Assembly: GCF_900105355.1 (NCBI RefSeq)
Contig: NZ_FNSC01000001.1
Span: 3,100,001-3,164,000, forward strand
Reading direction: 5' to 3'
DNA: 64,000 bases
DNA from: Pseudomonas anguilliseptica
Lineage (GTDB): Bacteria; Pseudomonadota; Gammaproteobacteria; Pseudomonadales; Pseudomonadaceae
Shown: piece after piece, positions 1 through 8,529 of the stretch
How positions within the stretch are numbered: position 1 is the stretch's first letter
Layout: the number at the start of each line of letters is the position of its first letter
Position numbers and translations under genes: made by a program
Notes under the pieces: generated by a model
The model's input: only the letters and a program-made list of their open reading frames with translations
Database searches by the model: none
What the model was told of the DNA's origin: nothing

Positions 1-693
1 GCCGTCATCCCAGTGCTCGGCGGCCAGTTCGGCCAGGGCCGGTGCGGCCAGGTGAATCGGGTTGCGGGCCAGGTGCGGGTAGGCCACGTGGCCTTGCTTG
101 CCGCGTACGGTGAGGGTGCAGCCAAGCGAGCCGCGGCGGCCGTTCTTCACCACGTCGCCGACCAGGGTGGTGCTCGATGGTTCGCCGACGATGCACCAGT
201 CCAGGCGCTCGTTACGTTCGCGCAGGCGTTCAACCACAGCCTTGGTGCCGTGGTGCGCCGGGCCTTCTTCATCACTGGTGATCAGAAAGGCGATACGGCC
301 TTTGTGGTCCGGGTATTCGGCGACAAAGCGTTCAACGGCGATGATCATCGACGCCAAGCTGCCTTTCATGTCCGCCGCGCCACGGCCACAGAGCATGCCG
401 TTTTCATCAATCAGTGCATCGAACGGCTGGTGCTGCCAGTTGTGTACTGGGCCGGTGGGCACCACATCGGTGTGCCCGGCAAAGCACAGTACGGGGCCCT
501 CTTGGCTGCCGTGGCTGGCCCAGAAGTTGTCCACTTCTTCGATACGCATCGGCTCGATGGTGAAACCGCAGGCGGCAAGGCGGCGCGTCATCTGCTCCTG
601 GCAGCCTTCATCAAGCGGCGTGACGGAAGGACGACGAATCAGCTCGCAGGCAAGCTCCAGCGTCGGGGAGAGGGGCGTGGCGTTGGCGGTCAT
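1..693 (-). CDS. dapE: Succinyl-diaminopimelate desuccinylase, N-terminal part
   Basis: This is the first 231 codons of a gene that runs off the left edge. DapE hydrolyses N-succinyl-LL-2,6-diaminopimelate in the succinylase branch of lysine and peptidoglycan synthesis, as a cytoplasmic zinc enzyme of the M20 family. Visible motifs are FAGHTD (first metal His about residue 74), GRGAADMKG with the bridging Asp, TSDEEGPA with the catalytic and metal Glu pair, and VGEPSST. The last codons spell LAAEHWDDG, which is usual for the lid/dimerisation region in Pseudomonas. The ATG at 693 follows a purine-rich stretch. The upstream neighbour on the same strand is the GH17-GT2 gene, as in P. aeruginosa, with a terminator hairpin between them. 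Confidence 0.93.
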   Translation of the reverse strand, partial: MTANATPLSPTLELACELIRRPSVTPLDEGCQEQMTRRLAACGFTIEPMRIEEVDNFWASHGSQEGPVLCFAGHTDVVPTGPVHNWQHQPFDALIDENGMLCGRGAADMKGSLASMIIAVERFVAEYPDHKGRIAFLITSDEEGPAHHGTKAVVERLRERNERLDWCIVGEPSSTTLVGDVVKNGRRGSLGCTLTVRGKQGHVAYPHLARNPIHLAAPALAELAAEHWDDG

Positions 694-734
694 TGCGGCT
701 CCAAGGCGGCATCAAGCGGAAAGGCCGCCATCTT

Positions 735-763
735 AAAGCAAAACGGCGGCCATTGGCCGCCGT
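735..763 (-). terminator. Rho-independent terminator after the GH17-GT2 gene
   Basis: A 9-bp perfect G+C-rich stem (ACGGCGGCC / GGCCGCCGT, 743-751 and 755-763) with a 3-nt loop is followed on the minus strand by TTTTGCTTT. It lies between the stop of the glucan synthase gene and the start of dapE, so the two are probably separate transcripts or only partly read through. Confidence 0.8.
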
Positions 764-786
764 CTGGCATTCAAGCCCGCCTGTAA

Positions 787-3381
787 TCAGCTGGCACCGG
801 CGGTTTCCTGCGTACTTGCCTGGGGCGCGGGCAGGGACGACAGCAGGGCCATAATCAGCGCCGCCAGGTACGGCAGCGACTGCACCAGTAGCATGGCCAC
901 CCAGAACTTCACATCGGCGCTGGGCAGGCCCTGGACGACGCTGATACCGATGGCCGAACCCCACAGAAGCAGCATGATGAACACTTCTTCGCGGGCCTCG
1001 GCCAAGGCCACCAGGATGCCGTGGTTGCTGGCCATCTTCGGTGTGCGGAAGAACGGGATGGTCTTGGTAAAGGTGCCGTAGAGCACTGCCTTGGCAATCG
1101 TGTGCGACAGCGCCAGCCCCGCCAGTGCAGCCTGGAACGAGCGCATCAGGTCGACGCCCATGGCCTTGCGGTAGAGGAACAGGATCTTGCCCAGCTTGAA
1201 GAAGAACAGCGCCAGGGGCGGGATGGCGAAGATCATCAGCGGCGGGTCGACCCGCTGCGGCACGATGATCATCGCCGCCGACCAGAGCAGTGCACTGACG
1301 GCGAAGAAGATATTCAGGCCATCGGCAATCCAGGGCAGCCAACCGGCGACGAAGTGATAACGCTGGCCGGTCTTGAGTTCGGAGTCCTTGCCGAGGAACA
1401 GGCTGCGTGCATGGCCTTTCATGATCTGAATGGCGCCGTAGGCCCAGCGGAAGCGCTGCTTCTTGTAGTCGATAAAAGTGTCCGGCATCAGCCCCTTGCC
1501 GAAGCTTTCGTGGGCGTAGGCGGCGCTATAGCCTTTCTCGAATACGCGCAGGCCCAGTTCGGCGTCTTCGCAGATGGTCCAGTCGGCCCACTTCAGTTCA
1601 TCCATCACGGTGCGGCGGATCATGGTCATGGTGCCGTGCTGGATGATCGCGTCGCGGTCGTTACGGGTGACCATGCCGATATGGAAGAAGCCCTTGTATT
1701 CGGCGTAGCAGAGCTTCTTGAAGATGTTTTCGTTGCCGTCGCGGTAATCCTGCGGCGATTGCACCACGGCGATTTTCGGGTCGCTGAAGTGCGGCACCAT
1801 GTACTTAAGCCAGTTCTTGTCGACGCAGTAGTCGGCGTCGATTACCGCTACCACTTCGGCTTCTGGCGCGGTGTGCGGCAGGATGTAGTTCAGCGCGCCG
1901 CCCTTGAAGCCGGCAATCGGCGAAACGTGGAAGAAGCGGAAGCGTGGGCCGAGAACCTTGCAGTAGGCTTCTACCGGCTCCCACACGGCCGGGTCCTTGG
2001 TGTTGTTGTCGATGATCAGGACTTCGTAGTCCGGGTAGTCCAGCGCTGCGAGGGCATCGAGGGTCTGTTTGACCATCTCTGGCGGCTCGTTGTAGCAGGG
2101 CACGTGGACTGACACCTTGGGCCGGTAGGCCGTATCGGCGACGACGGGTTGGAACGGTCGGCGGCGTGCGCGGGTCCAGGCGGTTTCGGCCAGTTCGTGG
2201 GCTTCGGTGAGCAGCACGATAAATACGCCGAAAGCGCCGATACCCAGTAACAGACCGACCAGGGTGCTGAACCAGGTGCTGTATTGCTGGCTGTAGTCGT
2301 AACCGATCCACACCAGGGCCGAGCCGCCGGCGAACGCGACAATGGTCAGGAAGGTGCGGCCGCGCTGGCGCAGGGCGCTGCCGTCGATCAGCATCAGCGC
2401 CAGGCTGAGCAGGGCCAGCACCACCGAGCCGATGGCCAGCAAACGCCACTGGGGAATCGCAACCACAGGGCCCTCGAAAGCGAACTTGGCCTGGCGCTCG
2501 AGGTTGTACACCCCCCAATAGGCGCCCACTGAGCCTTCATCGCTGGCCTTCCACGGCTGGTCGAAGGCTTCGATGACGAAGTAGTTGTAGCCCTTGGCGT
2601 TCAGCGCATTGACCAGGGTGCGCAGGTAGATAGCCTGGTCCGCCTGGGAGGCATCGGCGCCGCCGCGCATGCGCCCGTTGCTCGGCCAGCCGACTTCGGA
2701 GAGCAGCAGGTTTTTTTTCGGAAAGAGTCTTTTCAGGTCCTTGGCGCGCTCGAGGACGAACTTGGTGGCGTCCTCGAGCGGCACGAACTCCCAGTACGGC
2801 AGCACGTGGGCGGCGATCAGGTCGGTGTGCTGCGCCAGTTCCGGATGATCCTGCCAGATGTGCCACTGCTCGGAGGTGGTTACTGGCACCTTGACCGCCG
2901 CGCGTACACGATCGATGTAGGCAATCAGGTTCTCTGGCGTCACTTCAGTGCGGAACAGGGCTTCGTTACCAACCACCACGCGCACCACGCTGCGAGAGTT
3001 GTTGGCAATTTCGATGGCCTTGGTGATTTCCCGCTCGTTGCGCGCAAGGTCCGGACTGATCCAGATACCCAGGGTCACGCGCAGGCCGAACTCTTCAGCC
3101 AACTCGGGGATATTGCCCAGTGGGCCGTCTACCGAGTAGGTGCGAATGTTGTCGGTCTGGGTGCTCAGCAGTTCCAGGTCGGCGCGCATCTGCTCATCGC
3201 TGGGGTAGGTGTCCTGCTGCGGGTTTTGCCCGGCGCGGAAGGGCGAAAATGAATACCCGGAGATCTGTTCAGGCCAGTCTGGTGCGGTTATCGGGCGGTT
3301 ATACAGTGCCCAGATACCGGTAAACACAGCGGCAATTGCCAGGAACATGACCAGGTTCAGTCCAAACTTACGCGAAGGCAT
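787..3381 (-). CDS. ndvB: GH17-GT2 membrane glucan synthase (NdvB type)
   Basis: An 864-residue inner-membrane protein predicted to make and remodel beta-glucans; the P. aeruginosa NdvB family is linked to cyclic glucans and biofilm drug tolerance. A membrane anchor lies at about residues 8-26. A GH17 domain follows, with the acid/base Glu in VVVGNE (about 140) and the nucleophile Glu in LLSEVGWPSNG (about 229). Two membrane segments lie near 312-332 and 373-392. The GT2 domain (about 420-650) has D515xD517, the ED pair of TICEDAELG (about 605) and the QRFRW motif (642-646). C-terminal membrane segments complete it. GH17 transglycosylase and GT2 synthase in one chain suggest coupled polymerisation and branching or cyclisation. 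All catalytic residues appear intact. Confidence 0.9.
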   Translation of the reverse strand: MPSRKFGLNLVMFLAIAAVFTGIWALYNRPITAPDWPEQISGYSFSPFRAGQNPQQDTYPSDEQMRADLELLSTQTDNIRTYSVDGPLGNIPELAEEFGLRVTLGIWISPDLARNEREITKAIEIANNSRSVVRVVVGNEALFRTEVTPENLIAYIDRVRAAVKVPVTTSEQWHIWQDHPELAQHTDLIAAHVLPYWEFVPLEDATKFVLERAKDLKRLFPKKNLLLSEVGWPSNGRMRGGADASQADQAIYLRTLVNALNAKGYNYFVIEAFDQPWKASDEGSVGAYWGVYNLERQAKFAFEGPVVAIPQWRLLAIGSVVLALLSLALMLIDGSALRQRGRTFLTIVAFAGGSALVWIGYDYSQQYSTWFSTLVGLLLGIGAFGVFIVLLTEAHELAETAWTRARRRPFQPVVADTAYRPKVSVHVPCYNEPPEMVKQTLDALAALDYPDYEVLIIDNNTKDPAVWEPVEAYCKVLGPRFRFFHVSPIAGFKGGALNYILPHTAPEAEVVAVIDADYCVDKNWLKYMVPHFSDPKIAVVQSPQDYRDGNENIFKKLCYAEYKGFFHIGMVTRNDRDAIIQHGTMTMIRRTVMDELKWADWTICEDAELGLRVFEKGYSAAYAHESFGKGLMPDTFIDYKKQRFRWAYGAIQIMKGHARSLFLGKDSELKTGQRYHFVAGWLPWIADGLNIFFAVSALLWSAAMIIVPQRVDPPLMIFAIPPLALFFFKLGKILFLYRKAMGVDLMRSFQAALAGLALSHTIAKAVLYGTFTKTIPFFRTPKMASNHGILVALAEAREEVFIMLLLWGSAIGISVVQGLPSADVKFWVAMLLVQSLPYLAALIMALLSSLPAPQASTQETAGAS

Positions 3382-3571
3382 AGTGTGCAGGTCCAGCGAA
3401 GGGGCAATAAAGAGCGACGAGCGTCGGGTGGCGCATGCTACGCCGCCGCCATTGGGCTGTATAGCTGGCTGGTCGGCATATTGATGGGGCGATTGTCGGT
3501 CTTGAAGGTTCCGATGATGGCGATATGCTATGACTGTTCATCGGTTAGGTAGGGCTAGACCAAGACAATGC

Positions 3572-3600
3572 TTGGGTGCAGCTCGTCGGCTACCTATAAT
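3572..3600 (+). promoter_or_regulatory. Candidate sigma-70 promoter for tcdA
   Basis: A perfect TATAAT (3595-3600) lies 17 nt after TTGGGT (3572-3577), about 32 nt before the tcdA start codon. The -10 is consensus; the -35 matches only its TTG half. Confidence 0.5.
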
Positions 3601-3631
3601 GCGCGCCGCTTGTGGCTTGCGAGAGAGAAGA

Positions 3632-4441
3632 ATGCCTGTGGATGAACAACGTTTTGCCGGAATCGCTCGTCTGTATGGTCGTCAGGGAGCCGAACGGCTG
3701 GCGGCTGCGCATGTGGCGGTGGTCGGTATTGGCGGAGTGGGTTCCTGGGCAGCCGAAGCACTGGCGCGCTCCGGGGTGGGCGAGATTTCCTTGTTTGATC
3801 TGGATGATGTTTGCGTCAGCAACAGCAACCGCCAACTGCATGCGCTCGACAGCACGGTCGGTCAGCCCAAGGTCGAGGTGATGGCGGCGCGTATTCGGGC
3901 GATCAACCCGGCCTGTGTGGTGCATGCGGTGGCGGATTTCGTGACGCGTGAGACCATGGCCGAGTACATCACTGAGCACCTGGATGCAGTGATCGACTGC
4001 ATCGACAGCGTCAATGCCAAGGCTGCGCTGATTTCCTGGTGCAAGCGGCGCAAGATCCAGGTGATTACTACCGGCGGCGCCGGCGGGCAGATCGACCCGA
4101 CGCAGATCCAGGTCGGCGACCTGAACAAGACTTGGAACGATCCACTGGCTTCCAAGGTGCGTTCCACCCTGCGCCGCGATTACGGCTTCTCACGCACACC
4201 AGGGCGCAACTACAGCGTGCCGTGCGTCTACTCCAGCGAGCAGCTGCGCTACCCCAAGGAAGACGGCAGCATCTGCCTGCAAAAACGCTTTGACGGGCAA
4301 AGCGTGCGCATGGACTGCGCTGGAGGGATTGGCGCGGTGATGATGGTGACTGCCACGTTCGGTATGGTCGCCGCCGCCAAGGCTGTGGACCGCCTGGTCG
4401 CCGGTACGCGGCGGCCCTCCGAGCGCGCCAGGGCGTCATGA
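3632..4441 (+). CDS. tcdA: tRNA threonylcarbamoyladenosine dehydratase (TcdA/CsdL)
   Basis: A 269-residue E1-like ThiF-family enzyme that uses ATP to cyclise t6A37 of ANN-decoding tRNAs to ct6A. The N-terminal adenylation fold shows VVGIGGVGSWAAEALARSG (nucleotide-binding glycines about residues 32-38), the FDLDDV acidic strand, the SNSNRQ motif and an AIDC-like segment (DAVIDCIDS). The start chosen is the ATG at 3632, preceded by GAGAGAGAAG; an in-frame extension upstream has no homologous look. In E. coli this protein works with the CsdA-CsdE sulfur-transfer pair, and here csdE/csdA lie about 1 kb downstream on the other strand, which supports the functional link. Confidence 0.92.
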   Translation: MPVDEQRFAGIARLYGRQGAERLAAAHVAVVGIGGVGSWAAEALARSGVGEISLFDLDDVCVSNSNRQLHALDSTVGQPKVEVMAARIRAINPACVVHAVADFVTRETMAEYITEHLDAVIDCIDSVNAKAALISWCKRRKIQVITTGGAGGQIDPTQIQVGDLNKTWNDPLASKVRSTLRRDYGFSRTPGRNYSVPCVYSSEQLRYPKEDGSICLQKRFDGQSVRMDCAGGIGAVMMVTATFGMVAAAKAVDRLVAGTRRPSERARAS

Positions 4442-4572
4442 GTTGCCGCCAGGCGGTAGTTGCTGCGGCCGATTCAGGCCTAGACTCTTACCTGTGATCG
4501 ATTGTGAAGCGTTGATGTGCGGCTCTGACTGCGGCGTGGTAAGCGCTTCAGGTGGATTGGGAGGGGTTTGCG

Positions 4573-5367
4573 ATGGCTGTCGTTGTCACTTGGCTGCGTT
4601 GTGCGGTGCTGTGCGCTGGGCTTGTATTATTCCTCGGGGTCCAGGCCCAGGCCGAGCAATTGGTGCGAATTGGTACGGGTGATTGGTCGCCTTACGTTGA
4701 GCAGCAGCGCGCCGATGCCGGGCCGCTTGGACGGTTGATTAGTGCGGTGTTCAGGCGTGCCGGTTACCGGGTGGAATATCACTATTACCCCTGGGTACGC
4801 GGCGTTCATCTGCTCAAGACTGGCCAGCTGGATGTGCTGATGCCTTATATCTGCAACCCGGAGCGGCAGCAGTTCAGTCTTTGCTCTGCGCCATTGCTAC
4901 GCTCCGAGGCGGTGGTTTTTCATTTACGCGACAAAGCCTTTAGCTGGCAACAGTTCCGTGACTTTGAGGCCTATACGATCGCGCTTACTAAGGGCTACTC
5001 CTATGGGCCGGGCTTTGATGCGGCGCGGCAGAGCTTGGCCCTGAATATTCAGGAAAGCAGCAAGGAGGATGTTGGCATGCGCTTACTGTTGGCTGGTCGG
5101 GTGGATGTGCATTTGCAGGATCGGGCGGTGGGTTATGCCATGTTACGACGCTTGTTCACTGCTGAAGAGCAGCAGAGAATCGTTCATGATCCGAAACCAG
5201 TGAGTCGTGAGCAATTGGGCCTGCTGTTTCGCAAGAACGCAAGCGGTGAACAGTTGCGCCAGGCTTTCGATGCCGCCTTACGGCCCTTGCAGGAGAATGG
5301 CGAGTTACAGCGCTTGCAGGAGATGCTGGAGCGTGGTGAAGCTGCTGCTTGGGAGCCGCGACTCTAA
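4573..5367 (+). CDS. Secreted solute-binding protein, family 3 (amino-acid type)
   Basis: A 264-residue periplasmic protein. The ATG at 4573 follows GGGAGGGG and begins a clear signal peptide (hydrophobic core LRCAVLCAGLVLFLGV, cut after AQA). The mature part starts EQLVRIGTGDWSPYVEQQ, typical of bacterial extracellular solute-binding family 3, with a two-lobe pattern (LKTGQLDVLMPYICNPERQ in lobe 1, LLAGRVDVHLQDRAVGYAML in lobe 2). No ABC permease or ATPase gene is adjacent, so it may be an orphan receptor or sensor. Its stop codon overlaps the stop of the convergent csdE by 4 nt. The ligand cannot be told from sequence. Confidence 0.82.
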   Translation: MAVVVTWLRCAVLCAGLVLFLGVQAQAEQLVRIGTGDWSPYVEQQRADAGPLGRLISAVFRRAGYRVEYHYYPWVRGVHLLKTGQLDVLMPYICNPERQQFSLCSAPLLRSEAVVFHLRDKAFSWQQFRDFEAYTIALTKGYSYGPGFDAARQSLALNIQESSKEDVGMRLLLAGRVDVHLQDRAVGYAMLRRLFTAEEQQRIVHDPKPVSREQLGLLFRKNASGEQLRQAFDAALRPLQENGELQRLQEMLERGEAAAWEPRL

Positions 5368-5780
5368 ACACTCTCTCCCTGGCTGATGGCACGCATGCTT
5401 TGCAGTACGGCATTCAGGCCGTTGCTGCGCGAAGGTGAGAGCTGTCGGCCCAGACCCAGTTGGCTGAACCAGTCAAGCATGTCGACGGCTGCCAATTCCT
5501 CGCTCAACAGACCATTGACCCGCGCCAGTAGCAGGGCCAGCAAACCACGCAGCAAGCGGGCATCGCTGGTAGCCTGAAAGTACCAGCGTCCCTCGTGTTG
5601 TTGGCCGAGCAGCCATACCTGGCTGGCGCAGCCCTGCACCAGATGCTCGTTGCTGCACTGCTCGGCAGGCAACGGCGCAAGACGTTCCCCCCAGTGCATC
5701 TGCAAGCGCGCGCGTTGCTCCCAGCCTGGGCAGGCGGCGAACGCTTGCAGGGCTTGGCTGGCGGCCGCCGGCAGGCTCAT
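5364..5780 (-). CDS. csdE: Cysteine desulfuration protein CsdE (SufE family)
   Basis: A 138-residue sulfur acceptor that takes persulfide from the cysteine desulfurase CsdA and passes it on. The SufE signature with the acceptor Cys is HLVQGCASQVWL (Cys about residue 51). Its ATG overlaps the csdA stop as ATGA, so the two are translationally coupled. The stop is TAG at 5364-5366, shared with the end of the convergent solute-binding gene. Confidence 0.92.
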   Translation of the reverse strand: MSLPAAASQALQAFAACPGWEQRARLQMHWGERLAPLPAEQCSNEHLVQGCASQVWLLGQQHEGRWYFQATSDARLLRGLLALLLARVNGLLSEELAAVDMLDWFSQLGLGRQLSPSRSNGLNAVLQSMRAISQGESV

Positions 5781-6982
5781 TGCAGCAGCTCCAGGGCTTG
5801 ATCCAATGCGTTGAAGAAACGTTCGAGGTCGCTGCTGTCGTTGTACAAGCCCAAGGAGACGCGAATTGCGCCGCCAAGTCCAAGTCTGGCCAGCAGTGGC
5901 ATGGCGCAGTGCTGGCCGGCACGCACGGCGATGCCTTGTTCGCAGAGTAACTGGGCCAGGTCGCTATGGTGGACGCCGGCCACGCTAAAACAAGCCAGGG
6001 CCACCTGCGGGGTGCCCAGCAACTGGATCCCGGCGCGGGCGTTGAGGCCGGTCAGCAGTTGCTGGTGCAGTGCGGCTTCGTGGGCGGTCACGGCGTTGGT
6101 ATCCAGGCGGCTCAGGTAGGCCAGGCTGGCGCCGAGGCCGAGCACGCCTGCAATCGGTGGGGTGCCGGCCTCGAAGCCCAAGGGGGCAGGGCGAAAGCTA
6201 GCGTGTTGGTAGTCGCAGTGTTGCACCATCTCACCACCAAACTGCCAATGGGCCAAACGCGCCAAGGCCTCGGGTCGGCCATAAAGCACGCCGACGCCGT
6301 CCGGGCCGTAGAGCTTGTGGGCGGAAAATACATAGAAGTCGCAGCCCAGCGTCTGCATGTCCGGGCGGTCATGTACGGCGCCCTGGGCTCCGTCGATTAC
6401 GGTCAGTGCGCCTTGAGCCTTGGCTAGGGCCAGCAATGGCGCCAACGGCAGCCAGCGGCCGAGTACATTGGACAGCTGGCTGACGGCCAGCAACCTGCAG
6501 CGCGAGCCGATAAGCTGGGCAGCGCTGCTAAGGTCGATGTCGCCGTGCTGATCGAGTGGGAGTACTACCAGCTTGAGCTGACGGCGCTGGGCCAGTTGCT
6601 GCCAGGGCAGCAGGTTGGCGTGGTGTTCGAGGGCGCTGATGACGATCTCGTCGCCAGGCTGGAACTGTTGCTCCAAACCGTAGGCCAGCAGGTTGAGGGC
6701 TTCGCTGCTGCCACGAGTGAAGATGGTCTGCTCGCTGCTGGCAGCATTCAGCCATTCAGCGACTTGCGCACGCACGGCCTCGAACGCACGGGTGGCGCGT
6801 TCGCCCGGCAGATGCTGGGCGCGGTGTACATTGGCTGCACCGTGTTGGTAATAGCCAGTCAGCGCCGCGATCATCGCCTGCGGCTTTTGTGCGGTGGCGG
6901 CACTGTCCAAGTAGGTCTGGCCTTCGGCTTCAAGAGCCAAAATGCCTGGAAAGTCGGTGCGCCAGGGAGAATGGATAAGCAT
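5777..6982 (-). CDS. csdA: Cysteine desulfurase CsdA (class V aminotransferase, SufS-like)
   Basis: A 401-residue PLP enzyme that releases sulfur from cysteine as enzyme persulfide for CsdE. Visible are the N-terminal YLDSAATAQKP, the ISALEHHANLLPW cofactor His region, the Schiff-base Lys in FSAHKLYGPDGVGVLYG (about Lys223), and the active Cys in VRAGQHCAMPLL (about Cys359). The RAGQHCA context is that of type II (SufS/CsdA) enzymes rather than IscS. It is the first gene of the csdA-csdE pair and lies downstream of dapD on the same strand, separated by a palindromic repeat. Confidence 0.94.
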   Translation of the reverse strand: MLIHSPWRTDFPGILALEAEGQTYLDSAATAQKPQAMIAALTGYYQHGAANVHRAQHLPGERATRAFEAVRAQVAEWLNAASSEQTIFTRGSSEALNLLAYGLEQQFQPGDEIVISALEHHANLLPWQQLAQRRQLKLVVLPLDQHGDIDLSSAAQLIGSRCRLLAVSQLSNVLGRWLPLAPLLALAKAQGALTVIDGAQGAVHDRPDMQTLGCDFYVFSAHKLYGPDGVGVLYGRPEALARLAHWQFGGEMVQHCDYQHASFRPAPLGFEAGTPPIAGVLGLGASLAYLSRLDTNAVTAHEAALHQQLLTGLNARAGIQLLGTPQVALACFSVAGVHHSDLAQLLCEQGIAVRAGQHCAMPLLARLGLGGAIRVSLGLYNDSSDLERFFNALDQALELLQ

Positions 6983-7001
6983 GGGCAGGCAATCGAGACC
7001 T

Positions 7002-7069
7002 TAGGATGGGTTGAGCGTAGCAATACCCATAATGAGCGTGATGGGTATCGCTGCGCTCAACCCATCCTA
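7002..7069. repeat. Palindromic intergenic repeat (27 of 29 bp paired)
   Basis: Two 29-nt arms, 7002-7030 and 7041-7069, are inverted copies with two mismatches, both G-T compatible in RNA, around a 10-nt loop. The arm text (TAGGATGGGTTGAGCG...) resembles a dispersed palindromic repeat I have seen in many proteobacterial genomes. It sits between the dapD stop and the csdA start, so in mRNA it would form a long hairpin that could reduce read-through or protect the dapD 3' end. Confidence 0.85.
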
Positions 7070-7107
7070 CAAAACTGCAGCGTTCGGCTTGCAGTTTGTC
7101 GCTAGGG

Positions 7108-8142
7108 TTAATTGTGCGCGTGTAGGGCTTCGTTCAGCTCAATCGCCGACTTGTGGGTCTTGCACTCCACGGCACCGGTTTGCGAGTTGCGGCGGAACAG
7201 CAGGTCCGGCTGACCCGCCAAGTCACGGGCCTTGAGTACCTTGACCAGCTGGTTGTCCGCATCGAGCAGCGCCACCTTGGTGCCGGCAGTGATGTACAGG
7301 CCGGACTCCACAGTGTTGCGGTCGCCCAACGGAATACCGATACCGGCGTTGGCGCCGATCAGGCAGCCTTCGCCGACCGAGATCACGATATTGCCGCCAC
7401 CGGACAGGGTGCCCATGGTCGAGCAGCCGCCGCCCAGGTCCGAGCCCTTGCCGACGAATACGCCCGCCGACACGCGGCCTTCGATCATGCCTGGGCCAGC
7501 GGTGCCGGCGTTAAAGTTGACGAAGCCTTCGTGCATCACGGTGGTGCCTTCGCCCACGTAGGCGCCCAGGCGGATACGTGCGCTATCAGCGATACGCACG
7601 CCAGCCGGCACCACGTAGTCGGTCATTTTCGGGAACTTGTCCACCGAGAAGACTTCCAGCAGGTCGCCTTTCAGGCGCGCTTCCAGCTGACGCTCAGCCA
7701 GTTCGCCAAGGTCGACGGCGCCCTGGCTGGTCCAGGCCACGTTCGGCAGCAGCGGGAAGATCCCGGTGAGGCTCAGGCCGTGCGGCTTGACCAGGCGGTG
7801 CGACAGCAGGTGCAGCTTGAGGTAGGCCTCAGGCGTGCTGGTCAGCGCGGCGTCTTCGGCGAGTAGAGTGACCACCAGCGGCTTCTGGCTTTCGGCCAGG
7901 CGGGTGAGCAGGGCCGATTGCGCGGCATCGACATTTTTCAGCGCTTCGGCCAGGTCGCCGGCCTGGTTGTTGCTGATGGCGATGGCCTGGTTGCCACCCT
8001 GGTAGCCGAGTTTTTCCACCACTTTGGCGGCCAGCTCGCTGCTCGGGTTGAGCAGTGGCTGGGCGTAGAAAACTTCCAGCCAGGTGCCCTGACGGTTCTG
8101 GGTGCCTACGCCGAAAGCCAGGCTGAAGAGAGTTGTGCTCAT
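7108..8142 (-). CDS. dapD: Tetrahydrodipicolinate N-succinyltransferase
   Basis: A 344-residue enzyme that transfers succinyl from succinyl-CoA to tetrahydrodipicolinate, the first step of the succinylase DAP branch; dapC and dapE, also in this window, act later. The length is that of the long DapD form found in Pseudomonas rather than the 274-residue E. coli type. The C-terminal half has left-handed beta-helix repeats (RLGAYVGEGTTVMHEGF, NFNAGTAGPGMIEGRVS, GSDLGGGCSTMGTLSG, EGCLIGANAGIGIPLGD). An AGGAAAA-like site precedes the start. It is in the same-strand series glnD-dapC-arsC-like-dapD. Confidence 0.94.
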   Translation of the reverse strand: MSTTLFSLAFGVGTQNRQGTWLEVFYAQPLLNPSSELAAKVVEKLGYQGGNQAIAISNNQAGDLAEALKNVDAAQSALLTRLAESQKPLVVTLLAEDAALTSTPEAYLKLHLLSHRLVKPHGLSLTGIFPLLPNVAWTSQGAVDLGELAERQLEARLKGDLLEVFSVDKFPKMTDYVVPAGVRIADSARIRLGAYVGEGTTVMHEGFVNFNAGTAGPGMIEGRVSAGVFVGKGSDLGGGCSTMGTLSGGGNIVISVGEGCLIGANAGIGIPLGDRNTVESGLYITAGTKVALLDADNQLVKVLKARDLAGQPDLLFRRNSQTGAVECKTHKSAIELNEALHAHN

Positions 8143-8181
8143 GCTGTTTTCCTTACCGCAAATTCGTGTGAGCCGACTGGT

Positions 8182-8529
8182 TCAAACCAGCTCGGCGGCA
8201 TAACGGTCGGCTTTGAAGCCAACCAGGGTCTTGTTGCCGAGATCCAGCACCGGGCGTTTGATCATCGACGGTTGGGCGAACATCAGTTCGATCGCCTTGT
8301 GCTGGTCGAGGTCGTTTTTCTGCGCCTCGTCCAGCTTGCGGAAGGTGGTGCCTGCACGGTTCAGGATGGTTTCCCAGCCATGCTCATTGCACCACTTCTC
8401 CAGGTTGCCACGGTCTATGCCGCAGGCTTTGTAATCATGAAAGGCGTAGCTTACCCCGTGCTCGTCGAGCCAGGTGCGGGCTTTTTTCATGGTGTCACAG
8501 GCTTTTATGCCAAACAGGGTCTTGCTCAT
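8182..8529 (-). CDS. ArsC/Spx-family thioredoxin-fold protein (YffB-like)
   Basis: A 115-residue small protein of the arsenate-reductase-like family, with N-terminal KTLFGIKACDTMKKARTWL (single active-type Cys about residue 11) and the C-terminal KRPVLDLGNKTLVGF pattern (the RP and GF boxes). These proteins share the thioredoxin fold, but an arsenate role is not established for this subgroup. The start is the ATG at 8529, which shares its A with the dapC stop (TGATG), so it is coupled to dapC. The dapC-yffB-dapD arrangement is common in pseudomonads. Confidence 0.88.
   Translation of the reverse strand: MSKTLFGIKACDTMKKARTWLDEHGVSYAFHDYKACGIDRGNLEKWCNEHGWETILNRAGTTFRKLDEAQKNDLDQHKAIELMFAQPSMIKRPVLDLGNKTLVGFKADRYAAELV

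Noticed and set aside
13-786. Plus-strand open frame opposite dapE
   Set aside because: The minus strand gives an unmistakable DapE N-terminus; the plus-strand frame also runs through the terminator hairpin.
1021-2112. Plus-strand open frame of 363 codons opposite the GH17-GT2 gene
   Set aside because: The minus-strand protein has two complete active sites; the plus-strand reading is low-complexity and His/Gln/Val rich, as antisense frames are.
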